From Algoriphagus aestuarii (lineage in GTDB: Bacteria > Bacteroidota > Bacteroidia > Cytophagales > Cyclobacteriaceae): a DNA stretch of 64,000 nucleotides. A program made the position numbers and the translations under genes. The notes under the pieces were generated by a model. It did no database searches, was not told the DNA's origin, and worked only from the letters and a program-made list of their open reading frames with translations. The DNA is taken from positions 62,001-126,000 of the forward strand of contig JAFIDK010000004.1 in NCBI GenBank assembly GCA_017051695.1. The letters are read 5' to 3'. Positions 24,850-34,539 of this stretch are shown here, piece by piece. Positions within the stretch are counted from its first letter, which is position 1; each line of letters opens with the position of its first letter.

Positions 24850-27112
24850 AAATAAGATTTAGACGCTTACTTTTTTCCTCCCACACTTTTTTCATGGGTA
24901 ATAATAACAAGGGCAACAATAACAGATCTGCCAAAAGTGCGAATATCAAGGACGCACCAATCAGCAAGCCTGTAAAATGAGTCACTCCAAATTGGCTAAA
25001 AATCAACAATCCAAAGCCACTTACTAAAATCACAGAAGTCAAGATAATGGCTTTACCTGTTTCCAAAAAAGTCCTTTTAATGGCATACACCAAACTGAGG
25101 CCTCTGGATAATTCAAAACGAAGTCTGGTCATAAAATGAATGCTATCATCTACAGCGATCCCAAAAGCGACAGTAAATAAAATAGCCGTAGTCAGTTTAA
25201 ACTCCACTCCCAACAAATACATCAATCCCAGCATCCAAATCAAAGGAATAACATTCGGAACCAATAAAATGAATGAAATTCTCCAGGACCGAAAGAGTAC
25301 ACCCGCTATGATCCCTACGATCAAAAATGCGAAACCAAGCCCTTTGGCCATTTGGGAAGTAACCGACTGATGGCCAAGATCAATTAAGTAGGCTGTACCT
25401 GTCCAAGACACTTTTAGAAGATTCGGATCGATTTCATTTTGTACAAACTCGTTCAACCGAGTTCGTATTTCAGTCATTTTCACTGTTCCAAAATCCGGAA
25501 TTCTTGAACTGATCCGCCCTGCTTTTTTTTGATCTACCAGTACTTTGGTTCCAACTTCTCCCAAATCCCTATCCAAAAATCTTTTCATCCTCTGATACTG
25601 ACCTTGACTAGGAAAGGCAAAAGCTTTTGCACTTCCCTGATTTTGGGCTTGATTGAGACTTTTGACTAATGTAAGTGGTGAAATCAAATGAGCTGAATCC
25701 AGGAGCTTTTGAAGCTCAATTTCTACTTTTTCCAATTCTTGAAGCACCTCATAATCTAACAAAGAACCGGCATCCTCACCCACTTCCAGATACAACTCCA
25801 ATGGATTGGAGCCACCAAATTGCTGGTCAAAATAATCCAAGTCGTTTTGGATGGGATGATCACTGGGCAGATTATCCAATAGAAACCCATTGACCTGAAT
25901 CGAGGATCCAGCCCATACGCTTAAAATACTGATTGCACCAAAAGTAAATAGTACAGTTTTTCGTCTAGATAATATCCATATAAAAAAAGTACTCAAGCTA
26001 TTTTTTGAGTGTTGGTTCCTTGACCTTTCCTTCACCCGGATGGGAACGAGGTAAAGCAATCCAGGAGTCACAAGGACACAAACAGCAAAAATGATCATCA
26101 CTCCGATCCCGGTAGTTAAACCAAATGATTTTAAGGCCGGAATAGTGGTGAAATACAAGGAGATAAAGCCAAGTGAGGTAGTCAAAAAAGTCAGGCCCAC
26201 TGGAATCAACAAATCCTTAAACACCTCAACAATAGCTTTTTGCTGACTAAGACCATTATCTATTTTGGTTTTGAGATGCGTGATAAAATGCACCAAAGCA
26301 CTTAATCCAACTATCAGGAAAATAGTGGGTTGCATCACTGACATGACATCCAAAGATTTTCCAAAATACCACATGAATGCGAAAGCCCATATCACTCCAA
26401 TTAATAGAGTAACAACAGGAATCCAGACTGCCCAAAAACTTCTAAAAATCAAAAACAGCATCAAGAGAATCAGAAGAATCGATAGGCCAAAAAACATCCC
26501 GAATTCCTTTTGCATGAGTTGGATAAAATCACCTTGAGCCTGAATTTTTCCTGCAACAGCTTTTGGTTGTAAATCCGTTTCATTAAAAACCGACCTGATT
26601 TCCAAATAAAGTTCATCTCCTTCTTCCTTTGAAATATTCTGTTTGTTTTTAATCCAAAAAAGCAAGGATTTCTTATCTGAGGAAACAAGTTGAGAACGAT
26701 ATGACTCCAATTCCATTTCCGATTTTCGTCTATCCAATTCAGTTTCCCACTTAAAAACCTTTTCCCATCTCATTCCAAAAACCCCGATAATCGGTTTTTC
26801 AAAATTTAGGATAGAAATCACAGTATCTACCGCATGCAGAGAATTGATTTCATTTTGGATCAGAAGGGATTTATCCAGGAAATTCTTGTCGATTAATTGA
26901 CCTTTGGGGTTTTCCAGGGCGATCAGCAAGTAATCATTATCATTCTCAAATTTGCTTTTATAGACTCCATAAAACTCCAGGTCAGCATTGTCCTGAGGGA
27001 AAAACTGCTCAAAATCGTAATCAAATTGAGGGACAGGCGGGAAAACCAATACCATGGCAGTGATAAAAAAAGCTAAAACTAATGAAAAGTATGCCTGTGT
27101 CTTTTGAAACAT
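24830..27112 (-). CDS. RND/MMPL superfamily exporter
   Basis: A 760-residue inner-membrane protein with the duplicated RND plan. There is a helix at the N-terminus (about 10-28), a periplasmic domain, five helices at about 208-360, then a second helix at about 385-405, a second periplasmic domain, and five helices at about 585-740. The sterol-sensing-like segments FLIVGLSALVHFITHL and FGIAVDDSIHFMTRL occupy equivalent places in the halves; the aspartates of AVDDS may serve proton relay. MMPL proteins export lipids or hydrophobic compounds, but no partner lipoprotein or adaptor gene is adjacent. It begins with ATG and ends inside the convergent hydrolase gene. Confidence 0.88.
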   Translation of the reverse strand: MFQKTQAYFSLVLAFFITAMVLVFPPVPQFDYDFEQFFPQDNADLEFYGVYKSKFENDNDYLLIALENPKGQLIDKNFLDKSLLIQNEINSLHAVDTVISILNFEKPIIGVFGMRWEKVFKWETELDRRKSEMELESYRSQLVSSDKKSLLFWIKNKQNISKEEGDELYLEIRSVFNETDLQPKAVAGKIQAQGDFIQLMQKEFGMFFGLSILLILLMLFLIFRSFWAVWIPVVTLLIGVIWAFAFMWYFGKSLDVMSVMQPTIFLIVGLSALVHFITHLKTKIDNGLSQQKAIVEVFKDLLIPVGLTFLTTSLGFISLYFTTIPALKSFGLTTGIGVMIIFAVCVLVTPGLLYLVPIRVKERSRNQHSKNSLSTFFIWILSRRKTVLFTFGAISILSVWAGSSIQVNGFLLDNLPSDHPIQNDLDYFDQQFGGSNPLELYLEVGEDAGSLLDYEVLQELEKVEIELQKLLDSAHLISPLTLVKSLNQAQNQGSAKAFAFPSQGQYQRMKRFLDRDLGEVGTKVLVDQKKAGRISSRIPDFGTVKMTEIRTRLNEFVQNEIDPNLLKVSWTGTAYLIDLGHQSVTSQMAKGLGFAFLIVGIIAGVLFRSWRISFILLVPNVIPLIWMLGLMYLLGVEFKLTTAILFTVAFGIAVDDSIHFMTRLRFELSRGLSLVYAIKRTFLETGKAIILTSVILVSGFGLLIFSQFGVTHFTGLLIGASLIFALLADLLLLPLLLLPMKKVWEEKSKRLNLISNERKM

Positions 27113-27250
27113 CTGCGGGTCAAAAGGTTCTTTCTATGGTAGATAAAATTTCAATCAATAATACTAGATTAATGGCATCTTTGTTAATTGTCCTTTCCAT
27201 TTCTTAGTCTATCTGCCTAAATTGCAGGCAAAGTTTACCCAATAAAATCC

Positions 27251-28045
27251 ATGAAGCAGTACCACGATTTAATGAGAAAAATCCTTGATGAAGGAGCGGT
27301 GAAAGGTGATCGAACAGGAACGGGAACCCGAAGCATTTTTGGTCATCAAATGCGGTTCAATCTTTCCGAAGGTTTCCCTTTGGTCACCACTAAAAAGCTC
27401 CATTTGAGATCCATAATCGTCGAACTTCTATGGTTTTTGAGAGGAGATTCCAACATCGAATATTTAAAAGAAAACAAAGTCTCGATCTGGGATGAATGGG
27501 CTGATGAAAATGGGGATTTGGGTCCAGTTTATGGTTACCAGTGGAGACATTGGCCGGATGGAAAAGGTGGAGAAATAGATCAAATCAAGAATCTAATTCA
27601 TCAGATCAAAACCAAGCCGGACAGTAGAAGACACATTGTCAGCGCCTGGAACGTGGCAGATGTGGACCAAATGGCTTTGCCTCCGTGCCATACCATTTTC
27701 CAGTTTTATGTGGCAGATGGCAAACTTTCCTGTCAACTCTATCAAAGAAGCGCCGATGTTTTTTTGGGAGTTCCTTTTAATATCGCTTCTTATGCACTAT
27801 TTACAATGATGATTGCGCAGGTTTGTGAGTTGGAGTTGGGTGACTTTGTCCACACCTTTGGGGATGCGCATTTATACTCTAATCATATTGAGCAGGCAGA
27901 ATTACAGTTAAGCCGGGAATTGAGACCTTTGCCTACTATGAAAATCAATCCGAATGTCAAGGACATTTTTGAGTTTCAACTTTCCGATTTTGAATTAGTC
28001 AATTACGATCCTCATCCTCATATCAAAGCGGCTGTAGCAGTCTAA
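27251..28045 (+). CDS. thyA: Thymidylate synthase
   Basis: A 264-residue enzyme making dTMP from dUMP with methylene-tetrahydrofolate. The catalytic cysteine is C146 in [11 protein letters not shown], exactly the number used for the E. coli enzyme. [11 protein letters not shown] (21-31), YGYQWRHW (94-101), [10 protein letters not shown] (126-135), [13 protein letters not shown] and HIYSN-type HLYSNH are all present, so the enzyme looks complete. A dihydrofolate reductase gene, often adjacent, is not in the window. The gene stands alone with a strong terminator; the promoter is not obvious. Confidence 0.98.
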   Translation: MKQYHDLMRKILDEGAVKGDRTGTGTRSIFGHQMRFNLSEGFPLVTTKKLHLRSIIVELLWFLRGDSNIEYLKENKVSIWDEWADENGDLGPVYGYQWRHWPDGKGGEIDQIKNLIHQIKTKPDSRRHIVSAWNVADVDQMALPPCHTIFQFYVADGKLSCQLYQRSADVFLGVPFNIASYALFTMMIAQVCELELGDFVHTFGDAHLYSNHIEQAELQLSRELRPLPTMKINPNVKDIFEFQLSDFELVNYDPHPHIKAAVAV

Positions 28046-28080
28046 AAAAAGGCCTGAGTTCAAAATTCAGGCCTTTTTTG
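28044..28080 (+). terminator. Bidirectional terminator between thyA and the S9 peptidase gene
   Basis: The stem GGCCTGA/TCAGGCC with flanking A-run and T-run serves both convergent genes. Confidence 0.88.
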
Positions 28081-28083
28081 TTA

Positions 28084-30906
28084 TTAATTCTCGTTCAACT
28101 CGTATTTGAGTGTTTTTCCTTTTTCTACCGCTGGAAGTCCATCTGTCATCCAAAGTGGTGCTGGTGCACCTTTCAGATAATGATCAAAGAATTGGCTCAA
28201 TCTCATGGACAAATCTTTTCTGTTTCTTCTTTGCACTAGATTATGATCCTCTCCATTGTATTGAAGCAACCAAGCAGGCTTATTCAATCTTTTCAAAGCC
28301 ATAAACATCTCGATGCCTTGATACCATGGCACTGCTCCGTCTTCGTCATTGTGCATTATTAATACTGGAGTCTCTACGCGATCCATAAAGAACAAAGGCG
28401 AGTTCTCAATGTAATAAATCGGCTTTTGCCAAAGTGTACCTCCGATTCTTGATTGAGTTTGCTCATATTGAAACATACGGCTCATTCCTGTTCCCCAACG
28501 AATACCTCCATAAGCCGAAGTCATATTGACCACTGGAGCTCCAGCTCCTGCAGCTTTGAATAAATTCGTTTGAGTAATCAAATAGGCCACTTGGTACCCA
28601 CCCCAACTTTGGCCTTGAATCGCCATATTTTCCGCATCCACGAATCCTTTGGCTACCACAGATTGAACGCCAGGAATGATGCAGTTATAGGCACTTGGTC
28701 CCGGCAAACCCAAATCGTATTTGATATCCGGAACGAAAACCAAATATTCATTGCTTACAAAATAAGGGATATTGATGGTGGAGGCACTTGGAGCCGGAGA
28801 TCTGTAGGAATACAAACCGTCGCTGCTTCTTTCATAGAAATAAACCATCATCGGATACTTCTTTGCTGGATCAAAGTTTTCTGGCTTGAATAAGATTCCT
28901 TGTAATGGTGTTCCGTCATTTGCCATGTAAGAAACCAATTCTGAAGTACCCCAATTGATGTTGGCTTGTTGAGGATTAAGATTGGAGACTTTTTTAGGAT
29001 TTTTGAAAGTCAAATCGGTCAAATACATATCCGGATTCTCCACATAAGTAGATCTTTGGAAGAATACTTCATCTGTATTTTTTGCTTTAGTCAAACCATA
29101 GTATCGATTAGGAGTATAAATCAACTTCTGGGGAGCAGATTTCGAATCGATCATGGACTTATAGTAACCAGACTCTTTGCTCATTTCATTGAAAGCACTC
29201 AATATCAAAGTTGATTTAGGGTCAATACTTAGAACATCTCGGTCCAAGTTTTCAACCCGGTAGACCATATTGTTTTTTCTACCTTCTCCCAAAGTCAGAC
29301 TGCTTGCCGCTCCAGGGTTTTTAGGGTCGATTTTCCAGATATCGAATCTGTCATTGATCAAGATAGCAGCATCATTGTCCAACCATCCACTGGTTCCATA
29401 ACTTCCAGGAAGAGAAGGTGAGTCATGCAGCTCTTCATAAAAAGGCACATTGATTCCAGCTGTTAAATCAATCTTTTTTTCTGAGGCTATATCATAAGCA
29501 TACCAAGTACTGTCATTGCTGGCATACCAGTACACGTAAGAACCTCCCGGAGAGATGCTCGGAAATCCAGACATGTTTTTCTCAATCAATTTTCTTGAGC
29601 CGTCTTTGAAATCCACCAGATAAACATCTCTTCCGATTTGAATATCCCAGCTATAATTTCTTTCATACGGAGCATTTGTCGTACCCAAACCAAAATCCCT
29701 GGTGATTTTATTCTCCAACCTTACATCTTCAAGATCAGGAGTTTCTAATTGGACGATTTTTCCGGAGCCCAAATCTATGGTTGCCAGATATGACCTTCTT
29801 TCTTCTCTGGACTTTTGCTTGAGTTGCATCGGCTGAATCTGAGAATCCTGCCATCCCCAAATATCCAACCTTGGTCTTTCATCCTCTAAAATGCTACTAT
29901 CATTTTCGTAAGGATAATCCACATATTCAGGTGCCGTACCAAAGAACAATCTGCTTTCATCTTCCGAAAATCTGAGCGATCCATTTTCACTGATTCTTCC
30001 GTCTTCTAAAATCCCCGCATCGGTCTCATCTGCCAATTGTTTCAAATTGCCAGCTTGAACATCATAGAGCTGAAGTTGATATTGCGGTTTTTTAGCTTTC
30101 GTTGAATCATCTGAACTTAAAAAAGCCAAATATTTGGATTGGGGAGAAAATCGATTCATTGTATAAGAAGTCATTCCCTCATGGATTTGCTTACTTTCTC
30201 CGGATGTTAAATCCAAAATATGGATGGCAGCATTGTCCAGCGTATCTTCCTTGTCCAATTCAAAATGAAGGTAATCTCCATTTGGAGCGAACCCATAGGA
30301 TTTTACTCTGTCAAACTCATAGGATTTTGAACCGTCCAATGTTCTTACAAGTAACTTGGTTCCGTCTGTTTTCTTTAGCTTTTCAGCTTTCGAGGTAGAG
30401 TCAGAAGGATCTTTTTTTGCAGGTTTCTCTTTTTCAAAAAGAATGGCCAACCAACTTCCTTTTTCTGTCGGTGTGTCAAATGATTTGACATTCGCGAGCT
30501 TCTCCAGTTTGCCTGTACTCATTTGGTATATGAAAAGACTGTCATTAGGCATGTCATCTTTTTTTGTCTTTTTCACTTTGAGCAAATGAACGGAATCTTC
30601 TTGGGGCAAAATTTTACCGACTGCAAATGCATCGTCTGCGGTAAACTCATAAGCTGAGCCTCTAGGAATAATGAATTTGTTTTCAGGGTTTTTATAGGAA
30701 AACAATTCCAATCTCCCATCACCTTCCTGAGGAGAGATCTGGTAACCTACCCAAAGGCCGTTTTTTGTGATTTTTCCGGACCTGAGACTTTCCCAACCGT
30801 CATAATCATCATGAGTAAGCGATCTTTTTTGTTGTGCTTCTGCCGCGGAGGACAGAAAAACAAACAAAATCAGATACGCAGCTGCTAATTTTCTAAGCAT
30901 GATCAT
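28084..30906 (-). CDS. S9 family peptidase (prolyl oligopeptidase/acylaminoacyl type)
   Basis: A 940-residue secreted serine peptidase. A signal peptide (about 5-25, ending AAEAQ) is followed by a long beta-propeller region and a C-terminal alpha/beta hydrolase. The catalytic triad can be read: Ser767 in GQSWGGY, Asp in LIMHNDEDGAVPW, and His in YNGEDHNL. The substrates should be oligopeptides in the periplasm or outside. It starts with ATG at 30906 (a second ATG two codons on is possible), directly after the stop of the M14 gene, so the two form a secreted peptide-degradation operon. Confidence 0.92.
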   Translation of the reverse strand: MIMLRKLAAAYLILFVFLSSAAEAQQKRSLTHDDYDGWESLRSGKITKNGLWVGYQISPQEGDGRLELFSYKNPENKFIIPRGSAYEFTADDAFAVGKILPQEDSVHLLKVKKTKKDDMPNDSLFIYQMSTGKLEKLANVKSFDTPTEKGSWLAILFEKEKPAKKDPSDSTSKAEKLKKTDGTKLLVRTLDGSKSYEFDRVKSYGFAPNGDYLHFELDKEDTLDNAAIHILDLTSGESKQIHEGMTSYTMNRFSPQSKYLAFLSSDDSTKAKKPQYQLQLYDVQAGNLKQLADETDAGILEDGRISENGSLRFSEDESRLFFGTAPEYVDYPYENDSSILEDERPRLDIWGWQDSQIQPMQLKQKSREERRSYLATIDLGSGKIVQLETPDLEDVRLENKITRDFGLGTTNAPYERNYSWDIQIGRDVYLVDFKDGSRKLIEKNMSGFPSISPGGSYVYWYASNDSTWYAYDIASEKKIDLTAGINVPFYEELHDSPSLPGSYGTSGWLDNDAAILINDRFDIWKIDPKNPGAASSLTLGEGRKNNMVYRVENLDRDVLSIDPKSTLILSAFNEMSKESGYYKSMIDSKSAPQKLIYTPNRYYGLTKAKNTDEVFFQRSTYVENPDMYLTDLTFKNPKKVSNLNPQQANINWGTSELVSYMANDGTPLQGILFKPENFDPAKKYPMMVYFYERSSDGLYSYRSPAPSASTINIPYFVSNEYLVFVPDIKYDLGLPGPSAYNCIIPGVQSVVAKGFVDAENMAIQGQSWGGYQVAYLITQTNLFKAAGAGAPVVNMTSAYGGIRWGTGMSRMFQYEQTQSRIGGTLWQKPIYYIENSPLFFMDRVETPVLIMHNDEDGAVPWYQGIEMFMALKRLNKPAWLLQYNGEDHNLVQRRNRKDLSMRLSQFFDHYLKGAPAPLWMTDGLPAVEKGKTLKYELNEN

Positions 30907-32823
30907 TTATTTTAATGTAAACTCTTTTTCAAAATATCCGCCTCGGGTTGAGGATAGACGAATTTTACCTTTCACCTCATCATTTGTATTCACTTTCACT
31001 TTAAAAGTCACGGATTTTTTTTCACCCACACCAGTATATCCGGCATAGACGGTTTTATCATATAGTTCAGGAGTAATAATCTGAACCTTCGCATCTTCAT
31101 ATCCTTTGGTAAGGTCTTTATCAAAACTCAGGGAAACGCGGTCCTCCTGAACAATTTTCACCAGTTTAGCCTGCTCCAAAGCCACAGGAAGTCCTCCTGA
31201 ATTGCTCCAATCCAAGGTTATTTCAAAAAGTCCCTCTTCTAACTTAGCGACATCTACAGAGGAAATGGTTAATTGGGGTAATTGTTTTGCCATGGCCAAG
31301 TTAAACAAAGCCTGCTTTTTGGCCCAGTTCTCTAATTGCCAAGTAGGGCCATTTTGGCCAAAAAATTTCGGATGAAATCCACCTATTTCGACCTCTCCAA
31401 GAACAGGGTGATCAAATGGAGTCCAGGATTTAAATCCTTTTCCCTCGTTGGCTTCTTCATCCCACCTCAATCCATCAAAGTCATCATAAATCCCGTCGCC
31501 ATTGTAATCTTTCATGGCTCCGTTGTTCCAAAGTTCGTCCCCATACCAGATACTGCCATAATAGAAATATCCAAAATCAGGTCCATGACCAAAAAGAGGG
31601 CTTGGCTTGAGCGGGTCTCCTGTCATGCTATTTACTTTATACCGAGTAGCATAAGTCTCATAGACATCTCCAGCCCAAGGATATGCTGTAAATGAAAGGC
31701 CTAGTTCATCCATTTTTTTATAGATAGCCAAATCCTCAGGGTACATTCTTTCTTCTGCTTTAGAAGTGGAGGGAGCTCTCAAATGCATTGGAACTCTTGT
31801 ATCCATGGAATTTACAACAGAAATATTTGGGTGAGTAAGCATCCACATGACAGTGGCCCTAGATTCCACTTCGCTCATAGGAAACTCCCCTGCCCCATTT
31901 TGTGTGTACCCTCTTCCTGTCAGATCTCCTCCGGTATCAGGTCGCCAGTTTTCAGGGTAATTTCTATGGAGGTCCAATCCCCCTATTCCATCTTCGTTGT
32001 AGGAGCCATCTCCATCATTGTCATATCCTTCGCTGTAAACAAGGTATTCTCCCTGCCCAGGAAAGGTTCTTTTCATTAACTTCTGACTTGGGTCTTCCGG
32101 ATCTATGATGAAGTTTGCTTTTTCTTTTTCCTCCTCAGTCACCGCTTTCTTCCTCATTTGGTAAATAATACCATCTCCATCTAAATCTTCTTCAGGATCC
32201 TCATCTAAAAGTCCATCTCTGTCATTATCATGTGGTTTGACAGTACTTCTGTTTCTTTGCTCGGTTCTCAGGTAAAGGTTAGATCCATCTGGATTATTTT
32301 GAGGACGTAGATAAATTGCCTTGGTATCGACCATTGCAGTAATTTCGGCATCCTTCCCATAGTTTTCGAGAATATGTTTAGTCAGCCACAAGATTGATTC
32401 ACTTGAAGTAATTTCTCCAGAATGACGTCCTCCTTCGAAGTATGCTGCAGGTTTATCGGTATCTTTCCCTGTCTTTTTATTAGTGATGGTCATTTGGAGA
32501 ATCGGTCTCCCTTCAAAGGATCTTGCGACTTCATAAACATCCACTATTTCAGGGTACTTTTCTGCCCATACCTTATACCAATGGTACATCACCTCTACGG
32601 TATGGTAGTGATCAAAATCCAGAGTCTCACCAGGAGTGTATTCTACTTCCGGAAAAGTAAATTTCTTAAAAAAGGATGGACCATGTCTTTCGCCTGAAAC
32701 AGTATAAAATTTGGCTTTCGGATTATCTTCAGGGAAAACTTTTTCATCAGATAAAGTCCTGACTTGTGCTAATGCCGGGCTGGCACAAATAACAAGAAAT
32801 GTAAAGAGAAGTGATTTTGTCAT
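30907..32823 (-). CDS. M14 family zinc carboxypeptidase-like secreted protein
   Basis: A 638-residue secreted protein with signal peptide (about 4-19) and an M14 domain. The zinc motif HSGE is in GGRHSGEITSSE, and LDLHRNYPENW corresponds to the usual DLNRNF block. Where close relatives have a serine-aromatic-His-Thr third zinc ligand, this protein reads VVNSMDTRVP, so the ligand may be Asp or lie elsewhere. Three Asp-rich calcium-type loops are seen (NDRDGLLDED, DNDGDGSYNED, DYNGDGIYDD). The C-terminal 120 residues form a beta-rich domain. It abuts the S9 peptidase gene downstream. Confidence 0.87.
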   Translation of the reverse strand: MTKSLLFTFLVICASPALAQVRTLSDEKVFPEDNPKAKFYTVSGERHGPSFFKKFTFPEVEYTPGETLDFDHYHTVEVMYHWYKVWAEKYPEIVDVYEVARSFEGRPILQMTITNKKTGKDTDKPAAYFEGGRHSGEITSSESILWLTKHILENYGKDAEITAMVDTKAIYLRPQNNPDGSNLYLRTEQRNRSTVKPHDNDRDGLLDEDPEEDLDGDGIIYQMRKKAVTEEEKEKANFIIDPEDPSQKLMKRTFPGQGEYLVYSEGYDNDGDGSYNEDGIGGLDLHRNYPENWRPDTGGDLTGRGYTQNGAGEFPMSEVESRATVMWMLTHPNISVVNSMDTRVPMHLRAPSTSKAEERMYPEDLAIYKKMDELGLSFTAYPWAGDVYETYATRYKVNSMTGDPLKPSPLFGHGPDFGYFYYGSIWYGDELWNNGAMKDYNGDGIYDDFDGLRWDEEANEGKGFKSWTPFDHPVLGEVEIGGFHPKFFGQNGPTWQLENWAKKQALFNLAMAKQLPQLTISSVDVAKLEEGLFEITLDWSNSGGLPVALEQAKLVKIVQEDRVSLSFDKDLTKGYEDAKVQIITPELYDKTVYAGYTGVGEKKSVTFKVKVNTNDEVKGKIRLSSTRGGYFEKEFTLK

Positions 32824-32883
32824 GTGTTGAGTGGTTCTTTGCTCTCAAAATAACTAGAGGGAAACGAAACCACCCAACCGCTC

Positions 32884-32906
32884 AAAAAAAAGCCGGAAAT
32901 TCCGGC
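32884..32906 (-). terminator. Terminator after the small TonB-C-like gene
   Basis: Minus strand: GCCGGAATTTCCGGC followed by eight T. It sits between the stop at 32915 and the M14 gene. Confidence 0.85.
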
Positions 32907-32914
32907 AGGTAAAT

Positions 32915-33451
32915 TTATTTTCTAATTGTCAGTTCGAAAACCTCCGGACTGTAGATTTGATAACCTGGTACAGGTTTACAATCGGGTAATTTTCGAAGCA
33001 TATGGTCGAGTCTTTCTTTCAGTCCATTGTCTACATCACCCACTACTTCAAAGCCGCTGAGTCTACCTTTAGCATTTATCTGGAGAAGAACTTTTACTTC
33101 CTCTAATGCGGCCGATTTTTTAGTCCTAAACAAAAAAGGTGAGTAGCTATCAATCATATCCAAAGTATATTCTGCCCAAGCCCATTGGGAATTTAAATTC
33201 CTTGCGACATTTTCTTCTACAATTGTCAATGGAGTGATATCAAATTCCTCTGCTTCAATTTTTTCAGAAGGTGTTACATCTTCATCTAAATGACGGATAC
33301 TCAACCTATTGTATTGAATAGAATTAATTCTTGAATCTGGGAATTCTCCTGATATCTGGGCATTTGCTTCCCCTACTGTCAAAGGAAACATGTCCGCTAT
33401 CGCGAACACCAACAAAAAAACTAAGGATCTACAAATAATTTTGGCTCTCAT
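32915..33451 (-). CDS. Small secreted protein with TonB-C-like fold (hypothetical)
   Basis: A 178-residue protein from the ATG at 33451 (a TTG at 33472 would add seven residues but lies in the promoter box). A signal peptide spans about residues 7-31. The C-terminal 70 residues (VLLQINAKGRLSGFEVVGD ... VFELTIRK) resemble the beta-strand pattern of TonB-C/energy-transducer domains, without a membrane anchor or proline-rich linker. That suggests a periplasmic protein rather than a transporter motor. I do not know its role. It stands alone with its own promoter and terminator. Confidence 0.7.
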   Translation of the reverse strand: MRAKIICRSLVFLLVFAIADMFPLTVGEANAQISGEFPDSRINSIQYNRLSIRHLDEDVTPSEKIEAEEFDITPLTIVEENVARNLNSQWAWAEYTLDMIDSYSPFLFRTKKSAALEEVKVLLQINAKGRLSGFEVVGDVDNGLKERLDHMLRKLPDCKPVPGYQIYSPEVFELTIRK

Positions 33452-33825
33452 AATGAAATTGAAGATAGACAAAAATACAAGAATAAAAGTTTCAAATGCA
33501 ATTTTTTGTATTTTAAATTTAAAAAAGGAAATAAAAAAGTCTTGCCATCAGCAAGACCCTTTTCAGAATATAAACCCAAATATAACTTTAGAGATTAAAA
33601 GTTTCGATGTTAAAATGCTTAATAATTTGGAGATATTAAAATCCACCAATTAATATTTAAGCAATCAAGATAAATGCCAAATATTTTTTCTGCGTTTTAT
33701 CTTGGCTCCAAAGTAAATAGATTTTAAAGTTAATTACAAATTGAAAAAAAAATTTTGGTATTTTTTGAAGAACCTCTAATTTACAGGCACATTCATTAAC
33801 AATCATCTAAATCCAATAAAGAAAA
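33452..33825. other. Intergenic region upstream of the Lrp gene
   Basis: These 374 AT-rich bases carry the promoter of the minus-strand gene, a hairpin GTCTTGC-CATCA-GCAAGAC at 33539-33557 with six T after it on the minus strand, and a weak plus-strand box TATTTTTTG at 33759-33767 preceded by TTG at 33741, which might serve the Lrp gene. The hairpin has the form of a terminator but has no gene to end on that strand. No convincing coding region is seen. Confidence 0.5.
33470..33501 (-). promoter_or_regulatory. Promoter of the TonB-C-like gene
   Basis: Minus strand: TTG at 33501-33499, 21-base spacer, TATTTTTG at 33477-33470 (perfect TAnnTTTG). The ATG follows at 33451, giving a leader of about a dozen bases. 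Confidence 0.55.
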
Positions 33826-34299
33826 ATGGATAAAATTTTAGATATCGACAACATAGACCTGAAAATCATCTCACTTTTGAACGAAGATGCGAAGACACCT
33901 TACACAGAAATTGCGAAAAAGGTATTCGTATCCTCAGGCACAGTTCATGTCCGAATGAAAAAACTGGAAGACATGGGAATCGTAAAAAGTGCCACTTTAA
34001 ATATCGACTTTTCCAAACTTGGATATGACATCTCAGCTTTTCTTGGAATCTATTTGGAAAAAAGTTCTTTATACGATAATGTAATTGAAAAATTAAAAAC
34101 GATTTCAGAAGTAGTAAGTGCTTATTATACCACTGGTAATTATTCGATCTTCGCTAAGATCATCTGTCGAGACACCAACCATTTGAGATTGGTTTTGGAC
34201 AACATCCAAAAAGTAGACGGTATAGACAGAACTGAAACCTTGATTGTCCTAGAAGAAAGCATCAACAGACCGATTCAGTTTTTCGACAAAGAGAAATAA
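33826..34299 (+). CDS. Lrp/AsnC family transcriptional regulator
   Basis: A 157-residue regulator. The N-terminal helix-turn-helix (LDIDNIDLKIISLLNEDA, then TEIAKKVFVSSGTVHVRMKKL) precedes the RAM/AsnC ligand domain (about 65-150) with a beta-strand pair ending in ETLIVLEESI. Family members bind amino acids and form octamers. It sits alone, 240 bases before the SUF operon, with a terminator between, so direct control of SUF is not implied. The start is ATG at 33826. Confidence 0.93.
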   Translation: MDKILDIDNIDLKIISLLNEDAKTPYTEIAKKVFVSSGTVHVRMKKLEDMGIVKSATLNIDFSKLGYDISAFLGIYLEKSSLYDNVIEKLKTISEVVSAYYTTGNYSIFAKIICRDTNHLRLVLDNIQKVDGIDRTETLIVLEESINRPIQFFDKEK

Positions 34300-34359
34300 C
34301 TCTATTTGGATTAAATCCAAATAAATAAAATTACCTTATTTCTTCCATCAATAAAAAAT

Positions 34360-34388
34360 CAAGTGCTGATAATTCAGCACTTTTTTTT
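34360..34388 (+). terminator. Terminator after the Lrp gene
   Basis: Stem AAGTGCTGA/TTCAGCACTT followed by eight T; a strong rho-independent form separating the regulator from sufB. Confidence 0.9.
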
Positions 34389-34494
34389 CTTTAAAAGCAT
34401 TGAAACTGCAACAAAAACCGACTTTAAATCGAAATTCTATATCAATCATAGATTTTTCGAATGGTTCTGAACATATTTTTTTCATTATATGTTG

Positions 34495-34502
34495 TACCTT
34501 CG
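34495..34502 (+). promoter_or_regulatory. Possible promoter of the SUF operon
   Basis: TACCTTCG matches the TAnnTTTG box at seven of eight places, 38 bases before the sufB ATG. No good TTG lies at the normal distance, so this is tentative. I saw no IscR-like operator. Confidence 0.35.
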
Positions 34503-34539
34503 CAGTTAAAATGTAATTAGTCTAAATAACTTAGCTAAT

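Noticed and set aside
27113-27250. Riboswitch or strong promoter between the exporter and thyA
   Set aside because: I saw only a seven-of-eight box (CATCTTTG) without a matching TTG and no stable stem set.
33390-33653. 87-codon plus-strand frame near the Lrp leader
   Set aside because: Lys/Asn/Ile-rich from AT-rich DNA, overlaps the promoter and signal peptide of the real minus-strand gene.
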